Shown here piece after piece: positions 1-8,607 of a DNA stretch of 40,006 bases. Positions within the stretch are counted from its first letter, which is position 1, and every line of letters begins with the position of its first letter. The notes beneath the pieces were generated by a model. It searched no databases. It saw only the letters and a list, made by a program, of their open reading frames with translations, and was not told where the DNA came from. Origin of the DNA: Acidimicrobiaceae bacterium (GTDB lineage: Bacteria > Actinomycetota > Acidimicrobiia > Acidimicrobiales > Aldehydirespiratoraceae); the NCBI GenBank assembly GCA_002729125.1, contig PBTQ01000067.1, positions 1-40,006 of the forward strand. The letters run 5' to 3'. A program made the position numbers and the translations under genes.

Positions 1-1131
1 CTCCCCGCCGCCTTGCTGGTGCCCATCCAGTACTTCATGCCCAACGTGTGGCTTTTCGCCGCCGTGGGCGCCCTCAACACGACCTTCCTCGGCGCCGCGT
101 TCGCGATGATCCAGCCATCGATCCAGAGCGTGGTGCCGTACCGCCTGCGGGGCATGGGCACGGCGATCATCACCTTCTTCATGTTCGCCATCGGCGGCAT
201 CGGCGGCGGCATGCTCTCCGCCTTCCTGCAGGACGCGATCGGCGAACGACCGACGATCATTATCCTCACGATGCTGTTCATGCCGGTGGGCGGCTTCTTC
301 GTCATTCGCGGTTCGGGCCGTCTGCGTCGCGACCTCAGCCTTGTCGTCACCGAACTCCAGGAGGAGCAGGAAGAAGAGCGTCGCCAAGCCGCCGACCCCG
401 ACGAGGTCCCAGCAATCCAGGTCAACCAGATCGACTTCAGCTACGGCCAGGTCCAAGTTCTTTTCGACGTCTCGTTCGAGGTGAAGAAAGGCGAGTCACT
501 CGCCCTGCTCGGCACGAACGGCGCCGGCAAATCGACCATCCTCAAGGTCATCACCGGACTCGGCACGCCTGAACGGGGCGTCGTTCGGCTCAACGGACAG
601 ACCATCACGTTCGCCACCCCGGAGATCCGTGGTGGGCTCGGCATCGAGATGCTCCCCGGCGGACAGGGCACATGGCAGGCCATGACCGTTGCCGACAACC
701 TCGAGATGGGCGCCTTCCGGTATCGACGCGACCCGGCCGACGTAAAGCGTCGTATTGCCCGGGTCAGGGAGCTGTACCCATCGCTCAACGACCACCTCAC
801 CAAGCGGGCCGGTGACCTGTCGGGCGGGCAGCAGCAGATGCTCGCCCTCGCCCGAGTGATGCTGCACGAACCCGACGTGTTGATCATCGACGAACTCAGC
901 CTCGGACTCGCACCGACCGTCGTCCAGGATCTGCTGAGCCACATCGACACCCTGCGCGCAGCGGGACAGACGATGATCATCGTCGAGCAGTCACTCAACG
1001 TCGCGCTCGCAATCGCCGACCGGGCCGTCTTCCTCGAGAAGGGCCAGGTCCGGTTCGAGGGCGACGCTCAGGAACTCGCCGAGCGTGACGACCTCGCCCG
1101 AGCCGTGTTCCTCGGAACGGAGGGCGGCTGA
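1..1131 (+). CDS. MFS-like membrane domain fused to LivF-type ABC ATPase (5' partial)
   Basis: The gene is open at the window's left edge, so its N-terminus is missing. Counting from the Met at base 13, residues 1-100 are hydrophobic helices resembling the end of a major-facilitator transporter. A charged linker with a Glu-rich stretch (about 105-130) leads to a complete LivF-like ATPase. Visible are Walker A GTNGAGKST (167-175), signature LSGGQ (269-273), Walker B with D293 and E294, and the LSLGLAP segment typical of branched-chain amino-acid transporters. It should energise import together with the next gene, which its stop codon overlaps by one base (TGATG). I recall similar MFS-LivF fusions in actinobacteria. 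What the MFS half does is unknown. The solute-binding protein is not in this window. Confidence 0.85.
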   Translation, partial: LPAALLVPIQYFMPNVWLFAAVGALNTTFLGAAFAMIQPSIQSVVPYRLRGMGTAIITFFMFAIGGIGGGMLSAFLQDAIGERPTIIILTMLFMPVGGFFVIRGSGRLRRDLSLVVTELQEEQEEERRQAADPDEVPAIQVNQIDFSYGQVQVLFDVSFEVKKGESLALLGTNGAGKSTILKVITGLGTPERGVVRLNGQTITFATPEIRGGLGIEMLPGGQGTWQAMTVADNLEMGAFRYRRDPADVKRRIARVRELYPSLNDHLTKRAGDLSGGQQQMLALARVMLHEPDVLIIDELSLGLAPTVVQDLLSHIDTLRAAGQTMIIVEQSLNVALAIADRAVFLEKGQVRFEGDAQELAERDDLARAVFLGTEGG

Positions 1132-4010
1132 TGTCGAACCACCTCCTCGCCATCCTCGGACTCTTCGAAGGGCCGGCCCCGACCCGCAATGTCTGGTTCG
1201 ACGGTGTCGTCTTCGGCCTCGTCATCGGCCTGCTGGCGATGGGGGTCATCCTCATCTACCGGTCGACCAAGGTCATCAACTTCGCCGTAGGCAACATGGG
1301 TCTGCCCGGCGCCACTCTCTTCGCACTCCTGGTCATCAACTGGGGATGGCCGTTCTGGCTCGCCCTCATCGCCTGTCTACTCATGGGGGCACTGATCGGC
1401 GCCGTCATCGATCTCACAGTCATCTGGCGACTCTTCGATCGCCCGCGGGTCATGTTGCTGGTCGCCACCGTCGGTCTCAGCCAGCTCATGCTGGGCGCCA
1501 ACCTCGCCCTGCCCGACGTCGACACCGACGCCGCCCAGATCCGCTTCCCCGCTGCGATCGGGCGGTCGTGGAACGACATCGTCGGCCTCACCCCCACTGG
1601 CCCCCAAGTCCAGATCCTGATCGCCGCGCCGGCGGTCGCCATCGCCCTCGCCTACTGGCTCAACCACACGACCTTCGGCAAGGCCGTCACCGCATCGGCT
1701 GACAACCCGAGCCTGTCCCGCCTCGCCGGCATCAGCCCCCGCACCGTCTCGACCATCGTGTGGACGGTCGGTGGCTTCCTCGCCACGTTCTCGATGATCC
1801 TGCTGAGCAGCGGCGGACCCAGCACCGGTGTCAGCAACCTCGGCATCACGACACTCAACCTGGCGCTTGTCGCAGCCGTGCTCGGCGGGATGCGCTCGTT
1901 CACCCGGGCGATGGTCGGCGGTGTCGTGATCGGCATCTTCACCAACATCTTGCAGTGGTACTACTCCCGCGAGGTCGGCCTCAACAGCTTCATTTTCTTC
2001 GCCGCCGTGCTGATCGCCATCTATTGGCAGCGCCGACCAGCCGGCAACGAAAGTTCGGCTTTCACCCCGAAGGTCCGGCCGGTCCCTGCGCACCTGCGCG
2101 AGATCTGGTGGATCCGCAACATGGCCAAACTCTCGGTCGGCGCCCTGTTGCTGATCGCGTTCGTCTTGACCTGGTACCACGAGCGACTGCTGTACGTGGA
2201 CTTCCCACCGTCACGCTTCTTCCTCTACTCGACAATCATCGTCTTCGCCCTCGTTGCGTCGTCGGTCACCGTTATCACCGGATGGTCGGGCCAGTTGTCG
2301 CTCGCCCAGATGGCGTACGCCGGCATCGGCGGCCTGTTGGCCGTCCATCTCCACAACGGCTTCTCGATGGATGTCGGGCTTGGCTCGACCCGACTGCTGA
2401 AATTCGAACTGGTCGGTGTCACCCAGGGCTGGGCGATCATCGTCGCCGCCTTTATGACCGCCGGCATCGCCGTGCTCACCGGCCTCACCGCGCTTCGGGT
2501 TCGGGGTCTGATGCTGGCCGTCGTCACGTTCGCGTTCGCGAACGCCGCGCTCGGTTACCTCTACCCCCGTCCGTTCTTCAACGGCGGTCTGCGCACGCCG
2601 TCGGTCGAACGCGGCACCTTCTTCGGCATCGACATGTTCGACCAGCGCAACTTCTTCTACTTCACAGCAGGCAGCGCGCTGATCGTTCTGCTGATCCTCA
2701 ACCATCTGCGCGGCTCGGCGATCGGCCGCCGAATCTGCGCCGTTCGCGATAACGCCGATACCGCCGCCGCCTACACGGTCAGCCCCACCCGCACGAAGCT
2801 GCTGGCCTTCGGCCTCGCCGGATGGGTCGCCGGCCTCGCCGGTGGCCTCTTCGCCAACCTGCTGCCCGCCGTCCGCTACGGCGACGCCCATTTTCTGATC
2901 GGCGAATCGCTCGAGGTGGTCGGCATCGCCGTGATCGGCGGACTCGGCTCGATCACCGGCGCCATACTCGGTGCGCTGTGGGTGATCGGTCTGCCAGCGT
3001 TCTTCCCCGACAACGAACTCGTCCCGCAGTTCACCTCGTCGATCGGCCTGCTCGTCATGTTGATGTACTTCCCGGGCGGGTTCATCCAGATCGCCAACAG
3101 CGCTCGCAACAGCATCGTGTCGTTCGCCGAACGCCGCATGGGCCTCGAGCCGGACCCGGTATCGAGCACGGTCGCACCGGCGTCGATCAGCCGCCGCACC
3201 AGCGACGAGCCACTCCCCGACATCACCCTCAAGGTCGAGGACGCCAAGGTCGCATTCGGCGGCAACGTGGCGGTGGCCGGCGTGAACCTCGAGGTGCGTC
3301 GCGACGAGATCGTCGGCCTGATCGGCACCAACGGTGCCGGAAAGTCGACCTTGATGAATGCCATCGGCGGCTACGTCTCGTCGACCGGCACGGTCGAGCT
3401 TTTCGGCAGGGACATCAGTTCCAAGAGCCCATCACAGCGAGCTCCGCTCGGGCTCGGCCGCACGTTCCAGGCGGCCACCCTGTTCCCGGAACTGACCGTG
3501 CGCGAGACGATCCAGGTCGCCCTGGAGGCCCGCAAACGATCGTCGTTCGTGCTGTCAGCACTGTTCCTCGACGGCCGGGCCGAGCGGCGTCAACGAGCCG
3601 AGGCCGACGAGTTGATCTCGTTCCTGGGCCTGGGCCGCTACGCCGACTCGTTCATCAGTGATCTGTCGACCGGTACTCGCCGAATTGTTGAGCTCGCCGG
3701 CTTGTTGGCAGTCGACGCCACGGTGCTGTGTCTCGACGAGCCGACTGCCGGTGTGGCCCAACGAGAAGCCGAGGCGTTCGGTCCACTCATTCAGGAGATC
3801 CGGCGCGAGCTTGGAGCGTCGATGTTGATCATCGAGCACGACATGCCGCTGATCATGAGCATCTCGGATCGGGTGTACTGCCTCGAGTCGGGCGCGGTGA
3901 TCGCGTCGGGCAAACCGGCCGAGGTTCGCAACAACCCGGCAGTGGTGGCCAGCTATCTGGGCACCGACCTTCGGGCGATCGAGCGCAGCGACAGCGGCAC
4001 AACCTCATAG
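1131..4010 (+). CDS. LivH-LivM-LivG fusion: branched-chain amino-acid-type ABC permease/ATPase
   Basis: One 959-residue polypeptide carries three subunits that are normally separate. Residues about 1-300 are a LivH-like permease with many membrane helices, 330-655 a LivM-like permease, and 690-950 a LivG-like ATPase. In the ATPase, Walker A is GTNGAGKST (732-740) and Walker B ends in D869-E870 followed by PTAGVAQ. The signature is LSTGT (845-849) rather than LSGGQ. With the LivF domain of the upstream fusion this makes a full transporter from two proteins, placed in the cytoplasmic membrane. The ATG overlaps the upstream TGA by one base, so translation is probably coupled. Substrate is inferred from family only; amides, urea or other amino acids are possible. 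Confidence 0.9.
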   Translation: MSNHLLAILGLFEGPAPTRNVWFDGVVFGLVIGLLAMGVILIYRSTKVINFAVGNMGLPGATLFALLVINWGWPFWLALIACLLMGALIGAVIDLTVIWRLFDRPRVMLLVATVGLSQLMLGANLALPDVDTDAAQIRFPAAIGRSWNDIVGLTPTGPQVQILIAAPAVAIALAYWLNHTTFGKAVTASADNPSLSRLAGISPRTVSTIVWTVGGFLATFSMILLSSGGPSTGVSNLGITTLNLALVAAVLGGMRSFTRAMVGGVVIGIFTNILQWYYSREVGLNSFIFFAAVLIAIYWQRRPAGNESSAFTPKVRPVPAHLREIWWIRNMAKLSVGALLLIAFVLTWYHERLLYVDFPPSRFFLYSTIIVFALVASSVTVITGWSGQLSLAQMAYAGIGGLLAVHLHNGFSMDVGLGSTRLLKFELVGVTQGWAIIVAAFMTAGIAVLTGLTALRVRGLMLAVVTFAFANAALGYLYPRPFFNGGLRTPSVERGTFFGIDMFDQRNFFYFTAGSALIVLLILNHLRGSAIGRRICAVRDNADTAAAYTVSPTRTKLLAFGLAGWVAGLAGGLFANLLPAVRYGDAHFLIGESLEVVGIAVIGGLGSITGAILGALWVIGLPAFFPDNELVPQFTSSIGLLVMLMYFPGGFIQIANSARNSIVSFAERRMGLEPDPVSSTVAPASISRRTSDEPLPDITLKVEDAKVAFGGNVAVAGVNLEVRRDEIVGLIGTNGAGKSTLMNAIGGYVSSTGTVELFGRDISSKSPSQRAPLGLGRTFQAATLFPELTVRETIQVALEARKRSSFVLSALFLDGRAERRQRAEADELISFLGLGRYADSFISDLSTGTRRIVELAGLLAVDATVLCLDEPTAGVAQREAEAFGPLIQEIRRELGASMLIIEHDMPLIMSISDRVYCLESGAVIASGKPAEVRNNPAVVASYLGTDLRAIERSDSGTTS

Positions 4011-4022
4011 ACCGGCAGCAGT

Positions 4023-4038
4023 CGCCTCCGAGCAGGCG
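4023..4038. terminator. Small hairpin between convergent genes
   Basis: CGCCT (4023-4027) and AGGCG (4034-4038) pair around a six-base loop between the stop of the ABC permease gene and the stop of mscS. It has no T-tract, so it is only a weak bidirectional terminator candidate. Confidence 0.3.
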
Positions 4039-4039
4039 G

Positions 4040-5125
4040 TCAGTCGCTTGCTCGGTCGTCGGCGACCGGTGCCGGTTCGTGGGTCTCAATGGTGGCCGGA
4101 GCAGGTGCCGGCTCGAGCGGATGATCGCCCTGGTGCCGGAACCACACAGTCTGCTGGGGGAACGGGATCTCGATACCCGCCTCATCCAGCGCTTCCTTGA
4201 CCCGCAAACGAATCTCACGCTCGACCGACCACTGCATTGAAGGCTCAGTCTTCACAGCAAGCCGGATCGCGATGCCGCTGGCGCCGAGGTTCTGGATACC
4301 CCACACCTCGGGGCGCTCCATCAGCTCGTCGCCGCCCCATTCGGGGTCTTCCCACAAGCCGTCAGCGACCCGCTGGATGATGCCCTGGGCGTAGCGGAGA
4401 TCGACGTCGTAGGCGACCTCGACATCGATCACGGCTCGGGACCACAGCTGGCTGTAGTTACCCACCCGACCGATCTCACCGTTGGGGATGTGCCACACGG
4501 TGCCGTGGACATCCCGCAGGGTCGTGGATCGCAACGACACCACTTCAACGGTGCCGGTGGCAGGCCCGATATCGATGACGTCGCCCACGCCGTACTGATC
4601 CTCAATCAACATGAACAGCCCGGAGAGGAAGTCCTTCACAACCGACTGGGCGCCGAAGCCGAGCGCTAGACCACCGATACCGGCACCGGCGATCAGCGGC
4701 GCGAGATCGATGTTGAGCTGGCCGAGCACCAGCAGGGCGGCGACCCCCCAGACTGCTGCGCCGATGATGCTGCGGAGAACGAGACCGATGGTCTCGGCGC
4801 GGGCGTCGGCACGCTTTCGGGCGGTCTCCTCGATCAGGAGTCGACCGGGACCGCGTTCGCGCAACTGGCTGAGTGCGTTGTTGTTGGACGGATTCGCGAT
4901 CGCTCGGGTGAAGCGGATGACGGTCCGCTGCAACAGCCGCGTGACGGCCCATGCCGTCAGCAGGATGAGGGCGATGCGGATCGGTCGGTCGAGGATCCAC
5001 TCAGCGGCGACCGCCCAGAACTCGCTCTCGGTCCACTCGAAGACCCGCTTACAGGTGAACGTGGGTTCGAGACCGCACGCATCGGTCAACGGATCGGTCG
5101 CTTCCTGGCCCAACACGCTTGTCAT
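4040..5125 (-). CDS. Small-conductance mechanosensitive channel (MscS family)
   Basis: This is a 361-residue membrane channel that would release solutes when turgor rises. Helices lie near residues 48-75 and 112-137. The pore helix and MscS hallmark follow at about 140-180, including GIGGLALGFGAQSVVKDF and then GDVIDIG of the beta domain. A cytoplasmic alpha/beta domain follows, with a Pro/Ala-rich tail. Start choice: the frame opens 27 bases further upstream, but the ATG at 5125 has a TACCGT box seven bases before it, matching the leaderless pattern seen across the window. It is transcribed divergently from the molybdate operon, and the two genes share 86 bases of upstream DNA. I am sure of the family; conductance and gating are not inferable. 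Confidence 0.92.
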   Translation of the reverse strand: MTSVLGQEATDPLTDACGLEPTFTCKRVFEWTESEFWAVAAEWILDRPIRIALILLTAWAVTRLLQRTVIRFTRAIANPSNNNALSQLRERGPGRLLIEETARKRADARAETIGLVLRSIIGAAVWGVAALLVLGQLNIDLAPLIAGAGIGGLALGFGAQSVVKDFLSGLFMLIEDQYGVGDVIDIGPATGTVEVVSLRSTTLRDVHGTVWHIPNGEIGRVGNYSQLWSRAVIDVEVAYDVDLRYAQGIIQRVADGLWEDPEWGGDELMERPEVWGIQNLGASGIAIRLAVKTEPSMQWSVEREIRLRVKEALDEAGIEIPFPQQTVWFRHQGDHPLEPAPAPATIETHEPAPVADDRASD

Positions 5126-5132
5126 GGCCAAG

Positions 5133-5138
5133 ACGGTA
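5133..5138 (-). promoter_or_regulatory. Candidate leaderless -10 box of mscS
   Basis: TACCGT on the minus strand ends seven bases before the ATG at 5125, so transcription would begin at or next to the start codon. Confidence 0.4.
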
Positions 5139-5167
5139 CGCGGCGGCACCAAACGTCTGGTGGATCA

Positions 5168-5188
5168 GCAGCTTTGCTGCATATGCAG
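5168..5188. promoter_or_regulatory. Overlapping inverted repeats, candidate operator of the mod operon
   Basis: Two symmetric elements overlap. GCAGC-TTT-GCTGC covers 5168-5180 and the perfect 12-base palindrome CTGCATATGCAG covers 5177-5188. They sit where the -35 region of the downstream promoter (TAGTAT at 5198-5203) would be. A repressor bound here, plausibly the HTH-Mop protein itself, could block transcription of the mod operon. Binding is inference; the symmetry and position are seen directly. Confidence 0.5.
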
Positions 5189-5197
5189 GCCTTTCGG

Positions 5198-5203
5198 TAG
5201 TAT
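5198..5203 (+). promoter_or_regulatory. Candidate leaderless -10 box of the mod operon
   Basis: TAGTAT lies eight bases before the ATG at 5212 and directly downstream of the palindromic operator candidate. Confidence 0.5.
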
Positions 5204-5211
5204 TTCTTTGC

Positions 5212-5604
5212 ATGTATCGGTTTCGAATCGGAAAAGCAGCGCAACTGCTGGGAGTCAGCCCTGACACGGTCCGGCGCTGGGCCGATCAGGGCCGCGTCGC
5301 AACCGTGCGCACCGAAGGCGGCCAGCGCGAGATCGAAGGACCCGAACTGGCCCGCCTCGCACTCGAACTCGGCGACCAACCACTCGATGACGCCGATTCG
5401 GTGTCGGCGCGCAATCGCTTTCCCGGACTCGTCACCCGAGTGATCCGCGACACGGTGATGGCACAAGTCGAGATCCAGGCCGGGTCCCACCGAGTGGTGT
5501 CGCTCATCTCCGCCGAAGCGGTCGACGCGCTCGAGCTCGAACCAGGAGTCCCTGCGGTCGCCTCGATCAAATCGACCAACGTTGTTATCGAACGGGCCAC
5601 GTGA
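5212..5604 (+). CDS. HTH-Mop molybdate-responsive regulator
   Basis: This 130-residue protein joins an excisionase/MerR-like helix-turn-helix (residues 4-25, with GVSPDTVRRW) to a single Mop/TOBE domain (about 68-128, starting RNRFPGLV). Mop domains bind molybdate or tungstate as oligomers, so the protein probably senses molybdate and controls the transporter genes that follow. A longer frame exists from 5119, but the ATG at 5212 starts right at the HTH and has a good -10 box (TAGTAT, 8 bases). The stop overlaps the GTG start of modA by three bases, showing one operon. A family-level name is safe; whether it activates or represses is not shown, although the operator position suggests repression. 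Confidence 0.88.
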   Translation: MYRFRIGKAAQLLGVSPDTVRRWADQGRVATVRTEGGQREIEGPELARLALELGDQPLDDADSVSARNRFPGLVTRVIRDTVMAQVEIQAGSHRVVSLISAEAVDALELEPGVPAVASIKSTNVVIERAT

Positions 5605-6332
5605 GCGGACGGATCGTGGCGCTGATCGGCGCCATCGCTGCGATCGTCGTCGTACTCACCGTACTCGGTGCGAGGGGTGACGCCGATACACCGCTCGTGT
5701 TCGCGCCATCGTCGCTCGCCCCATTTGAAGCCGAACTCGACGCAGCGTTGATCGAATCGGGCATCGGCCCGGTCGAGTGGGTATTCGCCGGGAGCCAATC
5801 GCTCGTCACCCAACTGATCGACGGCGCCCCGGCCGACGTGTTGATCACCGCCGATGCCGCCACCTTCGCCCGGGCGAACGCCGCCGGCGTGACCTGGGAC
5901 GACGGCCACAACCTCGTCACCAATGGCCTCGTCCTGGCTGTGGCACCCGGAAACCCCGGAGGCATCTCATCGCTCGACGATCTCGGCCGCAGCGACCTGC
6001 TCGTCGGTGTCTGCGCCCCCGAGGTCCCATGCGGCCGCCTGGCCATGGCCGCGACAAACGGCCGAGTGGCGATCGACGCCGACACCGAAGAGACGAACGT
6101 CCGGGCGTTGACCACGAAGCTTTTGGCAGGTGAGCTCGACGTCGGACTCGTGTACCGCACCGACGCCCGAGCCGCAGGTCTCGAGACCATCGCCGACGAC
6201 ACACTCGGCCAGACGACCACCGACTACCAAGGCAGCGCGAACCCGGCCGGCGCCGCAGTGCTTGCGTCATTCGACGACGGCGCGGCGCAAGCCGTGCTCC
6301 TCGAAGCCGGCTTCCTCGGCGTGACGACATGA
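5601..6332 (+). CDS. modA: Molybdate ABC transporter substrate-binding protein
   Basis: This 243-residue extracellular binding protein captures molybdate (or tungstate) and hands it to ModB. An N-terminal hydrophobic segment (residues 4-23) acts as signal or membrane anchor. The mature part begins near residue 29, with the FAPSSL motif and a second oxyanion-loop region, AGSQSLVTQL. A PADVLITAD stretch is typical of ModA. No lipobox cysteine follows the hydrophobic segment, so it is either released or held by an uncleaved helix, which is unusual for a Gram-positive binding protein. It starts with GTG inside the stop of the regulator (GTGA) and ends inside the ATGA start of modB. Confidence 0.9.
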   Translation: MSGRIVALIGAIAAIVVVLTVLGARGDADTPLVFAPSSLAPFEAELDAALIESGIGPVEWVFAGSQSLVTQLIDGAPADVLITADAATFARANAAGVTWDDGHNLVTNGLVLAVAPGNPGGISSLDDLGRSDLLVGVCAPEVPCGRLAMAATNGRVAIDADTEETNVRALTTKLLAGELDVGLVYRTDARAAGLETIADDTLGQTTTDYQGSANPAGAAVLASFDDGAAQAVLLEAGFLGVTT

Positions 6333-7120
6333 AGCCGCCGACCGCACGCCCGTCAGCACTCCTGCTGATCCCTGCCGGGGCCGGCCTCCTGCTTGTGGCC
6401 GTACCGGTGATCGGCCTGCTGCAACGGGCGCCGTGGTCGTCGCTGCTCGACCGTCTCACGAGCGACACCGTGCTCGACGCGATCCAGGTCTCGGTCACGG
6501 TCAGCGTCACCGCCGCGATCGTCGCTGCCCTGCTCGGCCTGCCGCTCGCCTGGCTGCTCGCCCGTCACGACGGCCGGTTGGCGACGATCGTCCGAGCAGC
6601 CGTACTGGTGCCGATGGTGTTACCGCCAGTCGTCGGCGGCACCGCCCTGCTGTTCGCGCTCGGGCGACGCGGCCTTGTCGGACAGTGGCTCGACTCCTGG
6701 TTCGGCATCTCGCTGCCGTTCACCACCGCCGGAGCGGTCGTCGCCGCCAGCTTCGTCGCGCTGCCATTCTTCGTCACGACGGTCGAGGCATCACTTCGAC
6801 AGGCCGGCACCGACCTCGAGGAGGCAGCGGCCGTCGCCGGAGCCAACCCACTCACCACCCTCGTGACCGTGACCGTGCCCGCCTCACGCGATGCGATTCT
6901 CGCTGGGCTCGCGCTGGCGTGGGCCCGAGCCCTCGGCGAGTTCGGTGCAACCATCACCTTCGCCGGCAACCTCGCCGGCCGCACTCGGACGCTGCCACTC
7001 AAGATCTTCTTGGCGCTCGAATCAGATCCGGAGTCAGCTATCGCCGTGAGCGTGCTCCTCCTCTCGGTCAGCTTCGCCGTGCTGATCGTCCTGCGGGGAC
7101 GGTGGTTCTCTCGTGGCTGA
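6329..7120 (+). CDS. modB: Molybdate ABC transporter permease
   Basis: This 263-residue inner-membrane permease has about six helices and a ModB/CysTW-type core. The cytoplasmic EAA loop is visible around residues 150-185 (LEEAAAVAGANPLTTL), the contact site for the ATPase ModC. The final part includes GEFGATITFAGN, a strongly conserved ModB signature. Its ATG overlaps the modA stop (ATGA) and its end overlaps modC by eight bases, so all three transporter subunits are translationally coupled. Confidence 0.95.
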   Translation: MKPPTARPSALLLIPAGAGLLLVAVPVIGLLQRAPWSSLLDRLTSDTVLDAIQVSVTVSVTAAIVAALLGLPLAWLLARHDGRLATIVRAAVLVPMVLPPVVGGTALLFALGRRGLVGQWLDSWFGISLPFTTAGAVVAASFVALPFFVTTVEASLRQAGTDLEEAAAVAGANPLTTLVTVTVPASRDAILAGLALAWARALGEFGATITFAGNLAGRTRTLPLKIFLALESDPESAIAVSVLLLSVSFAVLIVLRGRWFSRG

Positions 7121-7748
7121 GCGACTGTCCATCTGCGGCCGCTTCCGACGCGGCGACATCGACTTCGATCTCGACCTGTCACTCCCCGCCGGACGCATCG
7201 CCGTCGTCGGCCCCAACGGCAGCGGCAAATCAAGTCTGCTACGCCTGATCGCCGGACTCGAAGCGCTCGACGACGGCCAGCTGACCCTCGACGGCACACG
7301 CCTCGATCACCGCCCCGAGATCTTCGTCCCCCCGCACGAACGACCGATCGCAATGTCGTTCCAGGAACCACGGCTCTTCTCCCACCTGCGGGTGATCGAC
7401 AACGTCGCCTATCCCCTCCGGCGCGCAGGCCGACCCCTCGACGGGGCCCGTATCCACCTCGACCGGGTCGGAGCCGGCTCTCTCGCCGACCTTCGACCCA
7501 CTCGGCTTTCGGGCGGACAGGCCCACCGGGTTGCGCTTGCCCGCGCCCTCGCCGCCGATGCCCCGACACTGCTGCTCGACGAACCGCTCGCCGCGATCGA
7601 CGAAGCCGGCCGCGACGAGGTCGGCTCACTTCTCCGGTCGCTCAACACCCGCCGCGTCCTCTGGGTCACCCACGATCCAGCCGATACCGGCGACGCCGAT
7701 GTCATCGTCTCAATCCGGGATGGCGTCGTGCGCCAGACTGCAACCTAA
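7113..7748 (+). CDS. modC: Molybdate ABC transporter ATPase lacking the TOBE domain
   Basis: This 211-residue ATPase powers molybdate import. Walker A is GPNGSGKSS (33-41), the Q-loop is MSFQEP around Q84, the signature is LSGGQ (132-136) and Walker B ends in D156-E157. It stops shortly after the H-loop (WVTHDPAD). Full-length ModC proteins are usually about 350 residues and carry C-terminal Mop/TOBE domains for feedback by molybdate; none is present here. The operon's Mop domain is on the separate regulator instead. The start is GTG at 7113 within modB. Confidence 0.93.
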   Translation: MAERLSICGRFRRGDIDFDLDLSLPAGRIAVVGPNGSGKSSLLRLIAGLEALDDGQLTLDGTRLDHRPEIFVPPHERPIAMSFQEPRLFSHLRVIDNVAYPLRRAGRPLDGARIHLDRVGAGSLADLRPTRLSGGQAHRVALARALAADAPTLLLDEPLAAIDEAGRDEVGSLLRSLNTRRVLWVTHDPADTGDADVIVSIRDGVVRQTAT

Positions 7749-8522
7749 ATGACCAGGACCGACCCCACCGCCGCCTTCCGCCTCGACGACAAGGTCGTCT
7801 TGATCACCGGCGCGAGCAGCGGCCTCGGTGCCCGGTTCGCCCGGGTCGCCTCAGCTGCCGGCGCGACGGTCGTGGTGGCCGCCCGACGGGCCGACCGGCT
7901 CGCCGAGCTCGTTGACGAACTTGATGACGCCCTTGCCGTCGAGGTTGATCTCACTGCGCCCGGAGGGCCCGAGGTGTGCGCCGCCGCATCGATCGAGCTC
8001 GCGGGCCGCATCGATGTCCTCATCAACAACGCCGGGATCTCTCAGGTGGCACCGGCACTCGACTTCACCACCGAGGACTTCCGCCACGAGATCGAGATCG
8101 ACCTCGTCGCTCCCTTTGCCCTTGCCCGCGACATCGCCCGCGACGCGATCACCAACGGTCGCCCGGCGTCGATCATCAACGTCGGCTCGATCCTCGGCGA
8201 GGTCGGAGGCGGCAAGCTCCGGGTGCCGGGCTACGCCGCAGCCAAAGGAGGCCTGCACAACCTCACACGCGAACTGGCGTCGCAGTGGGGCCGCAAGGGA
8301 GTGCGCGTGAACGCAATCGCACCGGGCTGGTTCGAGACCGAGATGAACGACGCCATGTTTAGCGACGGCGGCGGCCAGGCGTACATGGAAGCGGGCGCAG
8401 CGATGGGTCGACCCGGCATCGAGGGTGAGCTCGACGGGGCCATGCTGTATCTCGCGAGCGACGCCTCAAGCTTCGTGACCGGGCACGTGCTCCAGGTCAG
8501 CGGCGGCTGGACCGCCACCTGA
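7749..8522 (+). CDS. Short-chain dehydrogenase/reductase
   Basis: A 257-residue NAD(P)-dependent oxidoreductase of the classical SDR family. The cofactor motif TGASSGLG is at 20-27, NNAG at 93-96, and the catalytic Ser147, Tyr162 and Lys166 (GYAAAKGG) are present. The C-terminal GGWTAT is typical. The arginine pair after the second strand (AARR) suggests NADP preference, which is inference. The ATG follows the modC stop with no gap, so it is probably co-transcribed with the molybdate operon, though it has no obvious molybdenum role. Substrate unknown. Confidence 0.88.
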   Translation: MTRTDPTAAFRLDDKVVLITGASSGLGARFARVASAAGATVVVAARRADRLAELVDELDDALAVEVDLTAPGGPEVCAAASIELAGRIDVLINNAGISQVAPALDFTTEDFRHEIEIDLVAPFALARDIARDAITNGRPASIINVGSILGEVGGGKLRVPGYAAAKGGLHNLTRELASQWGRKGVRVNAIAPGWFETEMNDAMFSDGGGQAYMEAGAAMGRPGIEGELDGAMLYLASDASSFVTGHVLQVSGGWTAT

Positions 8523-8607
8523 TTGTCCCCCGAGGTCGGGCGGCCCATCGCGGCGGCGATGGAACGCACCTCCTCCCCCAAAGGATGCGCACCATCGCCC
8601 CGCAATC

